A DNA stretch of 64,000 nucleotides from Ostrinia nubilalis (lineage: Eukaryota > Arthropoda > Insecta > Lepidoptera > Crambidae), in assembly GCF_963855985.1 (NCBI RefSeq), contig NC_087093.1:6145501-6209500 (forward strand), written 5' to 3'. The position numbers and the translations under genes were made by a program. The notes beneath the pieces are model-generated. The model ran no database searches. It was not told where the DNA came from and worked only from the letters and a program-made list of their open reading frames with translations. Position 1 is the first letter of the stretch. The number at the start of each line of letters is the position of its first letter. This document shows, in pieces, positions 33,801-46,037 of this stretch.

Positions 33801-35254
33801 ATATAACACGCCTTCACTTCATTGTTTATTAATTAATTCTGTCTAGACAATAATGAGAGAACTGTATCTCATCCACAATTTAACACACGCAAAATTTCGT
33901 ATTCATAACTATAACAACACAACATACATACTTAATAACAACGTGATACAGTATACTAACACGTTCCACAGAAATTCGATGTTTAATTGGGTTAGTTGTT
34001 TACTGAACTAATGGACAAATGGACAAAAGGCTATTCACTAAGTCAGAGAAATAACTATTTAGGAACGTTTTAACGTTGTTAATAATTAGGAATGTGAATT
34101 AAAGGTCTATTCCACTTTGATCACCAGGCTTTGATATTAGATTTGACCTACCTAAACAATGTTTGTCCGTACATTAAGTATAATTCGATTAAATATTACG
34201 GAAAATGTATTCCTTTACTAGTTTGTTTGTAGATGATCAAAGGACACTAAAATAATAATTTAACTGGAGTCCACTTTGGTCACCCAGGGCATCGTATCCG
34301 TGGGTGATCAAAGGACACTAAATTGTCGCTGGAATTTCATACAAAGAATACTGACCGCCTCGAATTGATAGGGTTTCGATCCCTTTCCGGATTGATACAT
34401 ATTGTGCTACGTCCTATATTCCGTCTCCTATACAAAGTATGATGTACCTATTAATGTAACTCGGATCGCGTTCTTAGGGCTTAAGCTACTCGAAATTATA
34501 ATATAAGTTAAATAACACTAATTAAAACAACAACCATAACACACAGTTATTATCCTCTTAATTGCTAGTCACTTGATACCATTATGAATAAACCAGGAGA
34601 TACGGTATACGGCTCATCATATCGTATTAATAAAGGCTGAAAACATTAGGTATTTTTTCAAAGAACATCAGCAACTGTTCTTCCTTATTTTTTTAGGGTA
34701 GAATAAAAAGATGTCCTTTAATATTGTTAAATAGATATTTGGCTCGACAGTTTATATGCTATTAACTGAAAAATTTTGTTTAAGTACTTGATACAAGGAG
34801 ATCAAAAAACTTTGAAAAGACACCAGTCATAAAGTATTTCAAAACAAAAATTCCGAACGCAAGAAGTATCTAATAAAAATAATACGACGTAGTTAAAGTA
34901 ACTTGATAGTAATATTTTGAAACTTATAAGTTGTTATTGTTTTTTTCAACTACTTTTTACTAATAATAAACTCTGTATGTTGGTCAATAAACTAAAATGT
35001 CAAAAGTGGTTAAACTAGTTTGATTTGGGTTAAACTATTTTATTGGTGGTATAAATGCAAATTCGATGTTTTTGAAACATCAAGAAGACAGGATGTGGGT
35101 TGCAGCATGTCAACAACAACTTCTTTTTGTAAGATCTTGTACATACCTTGTTACAACACTATGAAATGATATAAATTATAAATAAATGAAATGAAATGAT
35201 ATAAAATATTGAGTATTAAGTCAGTCCGTATTACAGAACGACGCTCAAATCTCG
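33801..35254. other. Receptor intron sequence, unassigned
   Basis: AT-rich. The phrase GATCAAAGGACACTAAA occurs twice (34236, 34307), possibly an old repeat. Otherwise nothing. Confidence 0.45.
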
Positions 35255-36050
35255 ATTTAATTTGAAGCCTATAGTTTGAGGCTTTTGATCCTATTTTGTG
35301 CTTTTGATTGATTGAATTTCAATGTGTTAACCAATTAAAGAGAGAATTTGTAACTGGTACTGTATCGAGTTTTTAGTGTTGTCCTGTAAGTACCTAAAAC
35401 GGATTAAAGTAGTTTCTTTGCTGCTGACCAGCAACAGCCAGCTACTCGTAGCTAGCAATAGGAAATGAGTTGTTTAAAACTTTGACGGTAAACTTGGATT
35501 CTATCTCGAGTTGAAAGTAAGTAATTGATCCAATTGACTGACTTAAGATGGAGTGAATTTATTACATAACTATAATTCAATTCCCTTATTAATAAATAAC
35601 TGATAATTTTCATTTGATTTCTGTTTTTCTCACTATACCTACTACTTACTGTATTTAATTTGAAGCCTATAGTTTGAGGCTTTTGATCCTATTTTGTGCT
35701 TTTGATTGATTGAATTTCAATGTGTTAACCAATTAAAGAGAGAATTTGTAACTGGTACTGTATCGAGTTTTTAGTGTTGTCCTGTAAGTACCTAAAACGG
35801 ATTAAAGTAGTTTCTTTGCTGCTGACCAGCAACAGCCAGCTACTCGTAGCTAGCAATAGGAAATGAGTTGTTTAAAACTTTGACGGTAAACTTGGATTCT
35901 ATCTCGAGTTGAAAGTAAGTAATTGATCCAATTGACTGACTTAAGATGGAGTGAATTTATTACATAACTATAATTCAATTCCCTTATTAATAAATAACTG
36001 ATAATTTTCATTTGATTTCTGTTTTTCTCACTATACCTACTACTTACTGT
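35255..36050. repeat. Exact-looking tandem duplication, unit 398 bp
   Basis: ATTTAATTTGAAGCCTATAG starts both copies (35255 and 35653), and each ends CTACTACTTACTGT. I found no difference between the copies. Confidence 0.93.
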
Positions 36051-37475
36051 TTCCGTTGTACTTATATAACTTACGAACAGTGCTTAGTTTCTTAGGTTTC
36101 GGATAATCTACTTATTATTACGTACAAAAATTTACTTAAAAAATAAGTAGGTAATCTGAATTTTCCACCCTTGAATTCTACCAACTATTATTTCAACTAC
36201 AAAAACATTGTATGAACTCGCAGTTGTTGCCAACCTATTCCTTACACCCTTTAGACACTCACGAATATAGGTAACATAAAACTGTGTACTACTCGCAGCA
36301 CTCAGAATAATCTACATACATAATCATCTCCTTGTTGAGCAGGTGGAAATAAATATAGTGTCAAAATTTTATTGCTACATGACTATTATGTGAGAGTCTT
36401 TGCATGGTTTAAAAAATCATAGTGGGCTGAAGCTAAACTAAGTTTGGAGTCATATTATTTTGTAACGAAAAATCATTCATTGAAAACTTCTACTTATATT
36501 ATAAGTATTCGAACTTAACTGGGATCGAACTTAATCGTCTGCTCGTTTGCCTCCTGTCACATAAAAAAAACCTTTACAGTCGACACTTTATATTATTGTA
36601 CAGGTATTATAAATTCATATGAAACCTAATGTTGCGATCTCTGAAGCTTTCAGAAATTCCTCTATCAATCTAATTCTATAAACTCTATTACTCTAACTTA
36701 TGTAAGTGTACTTACTATGCTTCCCTAAGCAAGCAATCTAATAAAAAGGTTATTATTACTATGAATAAAAACTGAATGGCCCAAAATTAAGTAAAGTGCT
36801 TAGTTTTTATGCCTTTCGTTCCATAATTATGCAAAGCACCACCACTTTACTTAGGCTTCTTCGTTTAATAACGAATAATACCAAATTTAAGAAAAGTTGG
36901 ATATTATAAATTTCTTCGTGCTAGAATAGCACTAGCATATCTAAGCTCTAAAGTTTTTAAACAAAGCGCGGCCCTGAAAATTAGAAGAGAATGTAGCAAA
37001 TAAAACTTATTGAGTCGCTTGCTTTCCTATATTAAAGAGCTATTTTAACCCTTGGAGAGTATGTAAACCATCAATCTTACACGGTTAGGTATGTGAAATG
37101 TCAAGTTAGTCATCTCTACATAATATGCTTCGATAAAATTTTACTACGCCATTAAATCTAAAGTCATCAAAGTCCCGATACACGGCAATGAATACTCGTA
37201 TTGCGATCACCAAATCGCGGTTAGAAAGATACGACATCCCATAAATTTCATCTGAAATTTAAATATACCTAAATAAGTAGGTAGGTACATTATTCTATAA
37301 TCCTGTGGGGATGGGTCGTAATTAAGAGTCTATTAGTCATTGTAAAAGAAACCTTTTAAATCTTTATTTACTTGAAGGGTTTACTCCCTGGGTCCATTCC
37401 CTAAGGGAAGTGAGCAAACAATTAAGGAAAATGAAATAAATCGTGAGTTGGTAACTAATGTTGTAGCCATCAGTA
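36051..37475. other. Receptor intron sequence, unassigned
   Basis: No motif-bearing ORF or repeat pair seen. Confidence 0.5.
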
Positions 37476-37613
37476 TTAGGCTGAGTTGCACGACCGTATT
37501 TTAACCGTGCGTAACATTAACAATAACCCGTGCTATTTGTATGAAGTTTGAGCAGTTTGAGAGTTTTTTGACATTTGTCAAAGTTAAAGTAAGATGGTGC
37601 AACTCAGCTTTAA
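37476..37613. mobile_element. MITE family A, copy 3
   Basis: TTAGGCTGAGTTGCACGACC to GGTGCAACTCAGCTTTAA, with TTTGTCAAAGTTAAAGTAAG inside. Confidence 0.8.
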
Positions 37614-38043
37614 TCATCTGGTTAAACCTGTAAAACAACAAGTAATAACATAAGTTATAAATTAGTATTGAGAACTATACTTACGAGCAAGAATCACTCA
37701 TTTGTGTTTGGTTCCGAGCGATCTGAATGACTATGTAATAAAGTATGTATCTATTGTTTCAATTTAAAGTAAGTACGAAATAAAGTTATATTCATTAGGT
37801 ACATATTATGCTACTTTTCCCATTAATTCTGCGAAACTATTTAATAGTTATGTCCAGAGAGAAGTTTAAACCTCGTAATTATCCCATGTCAGCTCATGTC
37901 AGCTCATATCAGTTCCGTAGCTTTCATAGTTTTACTTGTAGTTGAACAAAAATAATTTGATAGTAATCCATGCACGATAGAAGAACTCATCCAAAGTTGT
38001 AGATGTTTAATTTACGATAATTAACTCAAAGCTATAAAGTGCT

Positions 38044-38145
38044 TCATCATCATCATCATCAACAGCCCTTTACAGTCCACTGCTGGACTATGAGCCTCCT
38101 CCACTATAGTGGAGGGTTTTGCCATAATCTCCACGCTTGGCATAA
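38044..38145 (-). mobile_element. RTE-linked 3' tail
   Basis: CATCATCATCATCATCAACA then GTCCACTGCTGGAC is the reverse-oriented tail common to lepidopteran RTE-like repeats. No coding part is kept. Confidence 0.6.
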
Positions 38146-38312
38146 AGTGCTTGCTTTACATAAAATTTTCTGCAAATGAAATTATTAATTTGAGTAATAA
38201 ACATTTAGAAACATAATATTATACATCTGTATCATTGATATTTGTAATAAAATACAATAATTTCCCCACTACTCCGGCCAGTGGGGACAACGGAAATATA
38301 AAATAATAAGTA

Positions 38313-39352
38313 GGGGAGACTGGGGCTGGTCCTAACAAATTTTGATTTGAGCGTAATATTTTCTAAACTGCTTTAGCAAGAAACATGGTTTTTTGGTACG
38401 TGATGTCAAATTTAATGAGCTTTACGTAAAGTACAACAAAATGTATATAATACCAAATACCATATCTGAGAAAAATCGAAATTTGCCAAACAAGTCACTT
38501 GTTAGATCTTACCCCCGGTTTGGGGTTGGTTTTAACATCGCTGGGGAAAGTTTTAACAGCGGGGGTAAGAAATAATTTATAGTTGGGAATGGGATTTTGG
38601 CTAAGATAAACAACAAAATAATAATCAATGTTTATTAGAAACACTAATAAAATTAATTGCGGTTCCTTACCGTTCATAAAATAAACAGAAAACTTAAATT
38701 TTATTAGTTAAATAAACTGACTCACTCAATCAGCATTACTCAAATCAAAGAACAAAAAATATTTTTTGATCATAAAAATGATCATTGAAATTCGGCTCCT
38801 TGCCGTTTAAACATGTGTAACAAACTTAAAACTTACTAAATCTATCTTTATCAAATTAAATAACAAAAAAAAAAATCCTCTAATAAATCAACATACAACT
38901 TTGGTTATAAAAGTCAGTCTTACTCAATGTTCGGGGCAAATATTAACGCGTTAGAACCTACCCCGTGCATTTTGTTAAAACCAACCCCACGACCTCATTT
39001 TGCACAAAATTATTGTTTTTCTTTTACCGGTTATATTTTCGATTAAAACTTTAAAATTAATGAAAAATACAATAAATTCGGATTTATGCAATACCAAAGC
39101 CAATTTTCTACGATACATATTTAAAGAGTAATGCAAAAAATTAAACACGTAAAAAAGTTCATTTACCTGTGAAATTGGAGGCGTCTGACGCAACCTGCTC
39201 CCGTGACGCTTGGCCGGCAACTGACAGGTCGAGAGACGTTCGCGCTTATTCGTAGGCACAAAGTGCGTTGGAATTAGCGTGGTAAGTCGAATAGGTTCTA
39301 TGTAATTACGCTGTTAGTATTTACCCCTGTTAAAACCAGCCCCAGTCTCCCC
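38313..39352. mobile_element. TIR transposon, about 1.04 kb, non-autonomous
   Basis: Ends GGGGAGACTGGGGCTGGT and its complement, flanked by TA. Subterminal GGGGTTGGTTTTAAC and TTAAAACCAACCCC are also inverted. No transposase recognised. Confidence 0.8.
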
Positions 39353-39464
39353 TAATTTGTTTTTATAGTCCCGTTAGCCCCTCATAATAAGCTAATATGC
39401 TTGTGTCACGGGTTCCTTATTATTTAAAACCCAAAAAATACTCGTAGTGTAAATAATCTACTAC

Positions 39465-39610
39465 TACGGGACTATTCCCACCGCTCGTTCCCACCTCTGC
39501 AACTCCTGTGTAGCCAAGATCTACAGCTTGACCGCCACAAAAACGCAACCAATGAAGGTCAAGTTTGTCCCGGGGGAAAGTTAAACTGTCATTGGACCCG
39601 CAACGAAATT
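39465..39610 (-). repeat. Dispersed repeat B, minus copy
   Basis: Inverted relative of 33600-33800 (CGGGACTATTCCCACC, then GTTTGTCCCGGGGGAAAGTT). Confidence 0.7.
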
Positions 39611-40108
39611 AATCAGAAGAACATAGGAGGAGTTTGAAATTAAGGTTCGACTTCCCTCCATTGCAAAGCGGATGACAGGTGACAAACAAAGGTTTAAAAC
39701 CTTTAAGAAAATATTATAACACCACGGATAATAAATATCAATTAAGGGGGCCTATCTTATGAGCAATTAGCAACTACCTGCTAGTAATATTTTAAAATCC
39801 ACTACTAGGTAAGAATACAAATATAAATAAAAAAGTTTTATTAATGTTGAAGTATTTCGGGGAAATTCCACTGGTTCTAATTCTAAACCACAACCACGCC
39901 TCGGTCTGAATCAAAGCCAACAAACTTTTTTGCCATCACAGAGAGACCACCACTTCGAATAACAACTTAACAACACGGTGAGGTATTTTATAAAGGTTTT
40001 AATAAAATAATAATATATTATCACAAAAAAGTATTATCTAATTCAAGTATAAGCCTATAAAACTTTGTGGATAAACATTAAACGCAAAGTTGATATTTGG
40101 GTTATAAT

Positions 40109-40626
40109 ACACTCAACATCAAATAAACCGCACCTTCCGCGACGCGAACTTTAAAGATTTTCTTGACACAATCATGGTGCCCCAACAATGTTGGTGTTAT
40201 TTGAAAGCCCAATAAATATCCTTAAAGACAAACACATTTAATTTCTTAATAAATGATTAACATATACCATAAATAAGACTTAAAAAAAGACCTCACTTTG
40301 GGCTCACCTCTGGGATCAATTAGACCAAATTTTATGGTTATAAAACCAAATAATGATCACACGTGCCCTCTTTAACAGATGGATAGCGATTAATCCCAAC
40401 TTAACAGTTTTATAGCCATAAAAGTTGGCTCAAGCGTAACTACCTATTTTTTGAAGAAGTGACTCTGGATTCTTCTAAAGACACATTTTTAGGATAAAAA
40501 CCTTTCCTATAATGAAAAGAAGTTTAGAACTAGGCTTTTAAATAGTGCTAATATTGGTGGGAAGTGGGGATGCATACGTTTGAAAGTGCTTGTCGCGGGA
40601 GGTGCGATTTATTTGATGTCGAGTGT
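40109..40626. mobile_element. TIR element, about 518 bp
   Basis: ACACTCAACATCAAATAAAC then CGCACCTTCCGCGA at the left, and the complement (5 or so mismatches in 35) ending at 40626, flanked by ATA. A subterminal pair of TATGGTTATAAAAC-like words lies inside. Confidence 0.8.
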
Positions 40627-41039
40627 ATATCTAACCTAGTAGTAGGTACTTCTGGTGAATTTAGGTGCTCTTATTTCAGAAATACCTCGTAAAAACCTTA
40701 TCAAATTTCGAAATGTTAAAGGATTGAAAGAATTTACAGTGAATATAGTAATGTGAACCATCCAGTTGTGTTTAAAAACTGCAGGGTATTTTTCTTGTTA
40801 AAAGTCAGGGGCTTTAACATTATGAGACTTAAAAAAAAAGTAGAACAGATACTTCCCAAAATTGTGAAAAAGCCTGCGTAAGGCAAAATGATAGTTATTT
40901 GGTTTCAGCGTTACTCGATCAGCTTTGCGATTTTTTGTGCTCTAATTGATTCGTTAACACGACGAGCAATTTCGATAGTAGTCTATCGAAATTGTCGATG
41001 TCTATTATTTTTATGACGTTAATGAAACAGATGGCTTAG

Positions 41040-41180
41040 TTTGAGTTAGTGAGCGCGTTTAAAAAATGTATGAAAATTTTAGTTCTTGAAAGTTTCCGCT
41101 AGGGGCGCTGGACAATCAGTCATACATTTAATGTCATTTTTTACAAACTGACTATTGAGCGCGTTTGATGTAAACTCACA
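41040..41180. mobile_element. Decayed relative of the 1293-1463 MITE
   Basis: Shares CTTGAAAGT...CCGCTAGGGGCGCTG, CAGTCATAC and AATGTCATTTTTT. Its inverted ends are partly lost. Confidence 0.7.
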
Positions 41181-41365
41181 CTCAGCCCTCAGTTGCAATT
41201 TCAATGGATAAAAGTATTTTCATGGTCACTAACATTAGCATAATTTATTATTAATGAGATTGCTACCATGTGCCGAAATATCGGAGGCTCATAAATAAGG
41301 TAGGTAATGATAATTTATATAACTACATTTTTACATTCAAAGGATATTACTTATCATTAAGCCAT

Positions 41366-41591
41366 TATCTACACTAATAAAATATTATAAAGAGCAAAAC
41401 TTTGTTTGTTTGTTTGGTTGTAATGAATAGGCTCAAAAACTACTGGACCGTTTTAAAAATTCTTTCACCATTCGAAAGCTACATTATCCACGAGTAACAT
41501 AGGCTAAATTTTATTTTGGAAAAATATAGGGTTCCGTAAAATATGTAGATAATGTAGTCCACGCGCGCGAAGCCGCGGGCGGAAAGCTAGT
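41366..41591 (+). mobile_element. Short non-autonomous Helitron (Lep1-like)
   Basis: Starts TCTACACTAATAAAATATTA, has TTTGTTTGTTTG and AACTACTGGACCG, and ends GCCGCGGGCGGAAAGCTAG before T. Confidence 0.8.
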
Positions 41592-41592
41592 T

Positions 41593-41843
41593 CATTATAG
41601 GCAACATTTGTTGATAAACTGTTTATGACTAGTGTGAAATAAGTTTTCCATAACCACAGGTTTCTGAAACTTGACCGTCCACACTTGCTCTCCACTCATA
41701 GCACGGCAATATGTAACATAAACAATGTTTCATCACCTATGTTTATGGACTGTTTATAAACTGTTTACAGAGATGATGAAACATTATGAAACATTAATAT
41801 GAACAGTTTATAAATAGTGTTTATCAACAAATGTTGCCTAATG
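41593..41843. mobile_element. MITE with 26-bp TIRs
   Basis: AGGCAACATTTGTTGATAAA near both ends in inverted orientation, inserted directly beside the Helitron 3' end. Confidence 0.75.
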
Positions 41844-42317
41844 AATACATGGCTTTAATGTATTTACAGTAAACAGTATTACTAGTAGCAGTAGCTGAGA
41901 AACTTCAATCAAAAAGCCAACGTGCTATGATGCGAACTAACCAGAACTTCCTGTGAAGTGCGGAGCGTTCCCAACTAAGCTGCAGAAGCCTGTAAAACGA
42001 GCTCCTTTCAAACGTTAATTACATCAACTACCGCCGCTTAATTATGATGGTAGAAATAATGTATTTGCACGGATGTGCCCCCGCCAAGATTACAAGCAGT
42101 GTCTAGTGTCTGCATCATATTATAAAAGCTCAGATCATAGTCTATGATCTGAGTATAAAAGTAAAGATAATAGAACAGCAAACGTTATTCAATCCGTTTT
42201 TAAGATTTTTCCACAAGTTTTATAATTTATCATTGTTTAAAATCTTCTTCTAATTTTAAAAGCTACTTCATATTTATCAAGAGCATAAGAAAGTAAGCAA
42301 AAACATTTATTGTTTAA

Positions 42318-42666
42318 CTAGCGGCCGCCCGCGACTTCGTACGCGTGGATCCCGTTTTACCCCCTTCATCTATCTTACGCGGTTTAGATTTTTTTATACA
42401 AATGTTTTTTCCCGCTAACTCCCGTTCCCGTGGGAATTTTGCAATATCCTGTTGTAACTAAGCTTTAAGTTTACTAAGGTATCTGCATGCCAAATTTCAA
42501 GCGTCTAACTTAAGCAGTTTAGATTATTCATACAAAAGGATTTTCCCGCTAATTCCCGTTCCCGTGGGAATTCCTAAGTATACTATAACCTGCCCAGGAG
42601 TATGAAGAATAATTGTACCAAGTTTTGTTAAAATCCGTCGAGTAGTTTTTGTTTCTATAAGGAACA

Positions 42667-42690
<24 letters not shown>
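42318..42690 (-). mobile_element. Dispersed repeat starting ACTAGCGGCCGCCCGCG
   Basis: Reverse of a Helitron-like CTAGT end, then GTGGATCCCGTTTTACCC, two CCCGTTCCCGTGGGAATT blocks (about 42420 and 42555), AAATCCGTCGAGTAGTTTTT and a GACAGACAGACA run. Same family as 7738-7960. Confidence 0.65.
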
Positions 42691-42697
<7 letters not shown>

Positions 42698-42699
42698 TT

Positions 42700-44066
42700 T
42701 TGGCATCAGTATCGATCACTAATCACCCCCTGATAGTTATTTTGAAAATATATTTCATGTACAGAATTGACCTCTCTACAGATTTATTATAAGTATAGAT
42801 ATAGACGAACAAACTTTTGTTCAACAAAGTGCAATCAGTCTCAAGTGCAAATCTACCAGATGAGCTGCTTCATTCGTCCCCACTTCCCCAGGGCCGGCTT
42901 AAAAGGGACTAGCAAAGTGGGGCTAACGCCCGAGACGCCTGTTCTGCTCTTCCTATTTATGGATTTAAAATGACTTTCCGTCGCTATAAACAACACTACA
43001 TTTAATTTGTTCAGAAAAAAATAGTATAAGTCCCTACCACGGCATAGTATTTTTTTCAGTAGGTACTCATTATTAAGTTGTATTAATGATGTGGTACGTA
43101 AAGTTTAAAACACGGTAAGCAATGTTAGTCTCCAATTTTCTAATTTTTGAAAATACTGCAAACAAAAAGACGAGCAATTAAATAAAATGTTATTCTAGAA
43201 ATCACAATAACTTGTTTGTTTCCAAAAAGATACATAAAATTCAAGTTTCCATTCAAATTCACAAATTATTCAGGTGCGTCCGATTTGAATTTGAAATTCG
43301 AATGCTACAAAAATATTTTTTTTAATATGCTGAAACTTGCCAAAAAAAGGCAATTTAGCCCGAGGCTGTTCTGTTACGTAAACTCCGGCACTGTTCAGCT
43401 CCGAGCGATTCCAAACATCAACATTGAAGCAACAAACACTAAGGAGGCTGTTTACTTAGTACAATTATTCAAGTTCAAGCAAATTACTACAAAAATAACA
43501 TTAGAGCAGAGTCAATTTTTTAGGTAACGTAGCTTTGGAAAGGGAAATAAAAAGGATGACAGCCTGCCTAAGTGAGTTAGGGCAATATTTTTATTTGTAA
43601 TGTTCAAAAGTTCAAAGAACCAAATATTTTTAAACTCGGACTAAATCTGATTTCAATTTTAAGAACGTGTCTGTCACAAGCTTTTCCTTAGACACTGACT
43701 TCTATATTGGAAGACATCAATTTCCTCAGACACTATTAGATTGCAAAGACTTCAAACTATATTTTTAAAAGATAGAGTTCCGTTTTCTTTGAGACTATCC
43801 AAATTTTAATTCATTTTTAATAAGTGATAGATAATAAGTAGGTACTAACCAAATCAAATATTGTACTTATATTAGTTAGTAGTTAGCACTTAGTACCTTT
43901 AACTGAGCTATTAAGTTTTTCTTTTTTTCTAGAGAAAGGTTTTATCTTCGTTTATCGCTTAAACCTCTTTCGATTCTTCAGGTTGGGCAAAATTCCAACC
44001 CGTTTGAAACGTAATCACAATAAACGTAAAATACGAGTGTGTTACAATTATTACAGTACCACTAAC
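42700..44066. other. Receptor intron 3, 5' part
   Basis: Contains a 103-codon plus ORF (43216-43527) with no motif; otherwise AT-rich. Confidence 0.45.
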
Positions 44067-44174
44067 CTTGAACGCATTTCTGAATTTGTTCGACATGATG
44101 TTGTAGAGGATGGGGTTGATGGCGGTGGACAGGAAGTACAGCACCCCAGATAGAAACGTCAGCACTATGTACAC
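44067..44174 (-). CDS. Pyrokinin-type GPCR, TM7 and helix 8 exon
   Basis: A 108-nt, phase 0/0 exon encoding residues 309-344 of the receptor: TM7 with LSTAINPILY (the NPxxY motif, N328-P329 to Y332) followed by helix 8, MSNKFRNAFK. The acceptor TTTGTCCCCAG ends at 44175, and the donor GTTAGT is at 44066-44061. Intron 2 on the upstream side is about 14.1 kb and intron 3 is about 16.6 kb. If intron 3 were retained, the frame would stay open for about 35 more codons (to a stop at 43959), giving a short hydrophobic alternative tail; I infer this is not the main form. Confidence 0.95.
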
Positions 44175-45426
44175 CTGGGGACAAACATATCGTTTTAATA
44201 CATATTTATAAACATCAGCATGAAGAAACACACATAGTTAAGTTTACTACGCAGTTTATATTGTCAGTTTGGCCTAATTACCGTAGATGACACACGTTTA
44301 TGTATTAGCTTCAAGCTGAAACTACTTTGTTTCATGTTCAAAAATAGATATTGAAAATTATTCACTGCGCTTGACTTTGAGGTCTTCAAGGTCACAACAA
44401 CACAAAATTTTCTATTTTCTAACCCATAAATCACGAGGTGTTAACGTGTTAAAATCAGAAAATGAATTCCTAATAGGTTCTTATCAGATAAGATAGTATC
44501 TAAGTATACGATTTATTTGCAATAATTCTACTACGTTTACTTTCCAAAGAATAATGCTCCTTTTGATCAAAAGCGTTTTGCTAATTAAGATATTAATTTG
44601 TATTGGTTTTCTTTGGAGTTACATTTAGCATTTCCGCGAAGTACCTATTACATATTGTGCCCCAAAAGCGACACATTCTGACCAGGTGGTGTCGGGCTCA
44701 CACTGATATTGGCTGTTATCGGACTGCTAACGACGTGACATAATAGGTGACAATATGGGTGACAATATACCGAAGCAGTTTTTCGGTATTATGATTTTCC
44801 ATCCCCAGGGCCCCGGACATGTCGTCTACACACGCTCTGTAACATCTATATTAATAATTTCGTCAAGGGGTACGGTAGACTGGATCGAAACCTTATATGA
44901 ATAACAAAGCATAAAAAAATATCGATTTTGAGTCGACAACATATATCCGCAAAATTCGGATAATGGAGAATTTCGTTAAATTCCGATGGCACTGACAAAC
45001 AAACCGTTGTCGCCATCTTTAGTAGTTCACCATCCACTCACTATGCGATCAGCGCCAAAACCTTGCTGGGTTGTCATCGATCCATAAATAAATGGAGATC
45101 AATGCGTTTCGCCAGTTTCGCGATTTTTATGATATACCTACTCTTTGTTATGTGTTTTTTCTTTAAACCTGCCCCCCTAGACAAAACGCACTTTTTGATC
45201 GAATGGAAAATCGAATCCGTCAAAACTCCATACAAAAAAGGGGCTTTTCGACCACTTTTCGACTGGTTTGCGATTATAATTTGCATTTTGTCTAGACCCA
45301 CTGATATTAGCAATAACCATAAAAGTTGAAGTTCAAATGTCAATGTCATTTAGTTTCGCACAGTGATAAATTCCAGTGACATGCAATTTTTGTAATGGCA
45401 AAATATTTGTAAGAAACTGCAAACAA
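44175..45426. other. Receptor intron 2 sequence upstream of the candidate plus-strand gene
   Basis: ORFs on both strands at 45063-45349 overlap and lack motifs. No clear promoter could be assigned. Confidence 0.45.
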
Positions 45427-45472
45427 ATGCAAATGTGCAGTCGATGTGTGGAATGCGACAACATTATACTCG
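45427..45472 (+). CDS. Candidate small Cys-rich gene, exon 1 (unrecognised)
   Basis: First of three plus-strand segments that splice into a 119-residue protein. It starts at ATG 45427 (a second in-frame ATG is at 45433) and reads MQMCSRCVECDNIIL plus a leftover G, then donor GTAAGC at 45473. The reading frame is open upstream of the ATG back to a TAA and also contains CNFC, so an upstream coding exon with a further CxxC pair is possible. The joined protein has C-x2-C-x2-C followed by YCECC, which suggests a small zinc-binding domain, then a basic stretch (FPKKQKA) and an acidic tail. I do not recognise the family. It lies inside the large intron of the minus-strand receptor gene. It could be a nested host gene, a gene fragment captured by the adjacent Helitron, or chance. 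Confidence 0.45.
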
Positions 45473-45679
45473 GTAAGCGGCTTAATATTTTTTTTTATTT
45501 AACCCGACAAATAATAATAAATGACCACATGCATAGCCTGTGTTGAGTTGTTATCAAAATATACAGAAACAGACACGATTTTTGCACCGTTTTTTCTGAT
45601 AACGGAATAAACTCCTTCATGCGCAAGTTCCACTTGAGCTCGGCTGGTTCTTATTTAATTGTGTAATATATTTTTGCAG

Positions 45680-45822
45680 ATAATTTCAATTATTGCGAGT
45701 GTTGTGGCTTAGAAACAATTAGGCAGCTAAGAATAAACAAGGCTCGGGCACTATCAAACCTTTTTCCTAAAAAGCAAAAAGCTGCTTCTGCTGCATCACA
45801 AGATTTATTTGATGACTTTCAG
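45680..45822 (+). CDS. Candidate small Cys-rich gene, exon 2
   Basis: Acceptor ATATTTTTTGCAG ends at 45679. The segment begins AT, which completes GAT (Asp) with the G of exon 1, then has 47 open codons: NFNYCECCGLETIRQ, then a Lys/Arg-containing stretch and SQDLFDDFQ. It ends in phase 0 at CAG before GTACCT (45823), a weak donor because +5 is not G. The Cys cluster continues the pattern begun in exon 1, which is the main argument that the two belong together. Confidence 0.45.
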
Positions 45823-45963
45823 GTACCTAAGTTAATAGTGTGGGTCACTGAGTAAAGTAAAATAAATATAGAGGTGGGAGGATATACCTACACCTACATA
45901 CATTCACAATACTTATTATTATTTGAATATTTGTCTAAAAATAAAATATATTTCTCTTATTAA

Positions 45964-46037
45964 ACTCAGTTAGCTCAGATGGTAAGAGCGCGACAACGGA
46001 GAAGTCGAGGATGTAGGTTCAATTCCTGCATGTGGTG
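45964..46037 (+). other. tRNA-like sequence (pseudogene or SINE head)
   Basis: Can be folded into a 73-nt cloverleaf: D arm GCTC/GAGC, T arm GTAGG/CCTGC with loop TTCAATT, a five-base variable loop, and A- and B-box promoters TAGCTCAGATGG and GGTTCAATTCC. Against function: the acceptor stem has two mismatches, the anticodon stem one, position 33 is C instead of T, and the apparent anticodon GGA (Ser) does not fit a short variable loop. Confidence 0.6.

Noticed and set aside
43216..43527. 103-codon ORF as an exon
   Set aside because: No motif, AT-driven composition, no supporting splice sites or relation to the receptor.
45964..46037. Functional tRNA-Ser(GGA)
   Set aside because: Serine tRNAs have a long variable arm; this has five bases, C at position 33 and mismatched stems.
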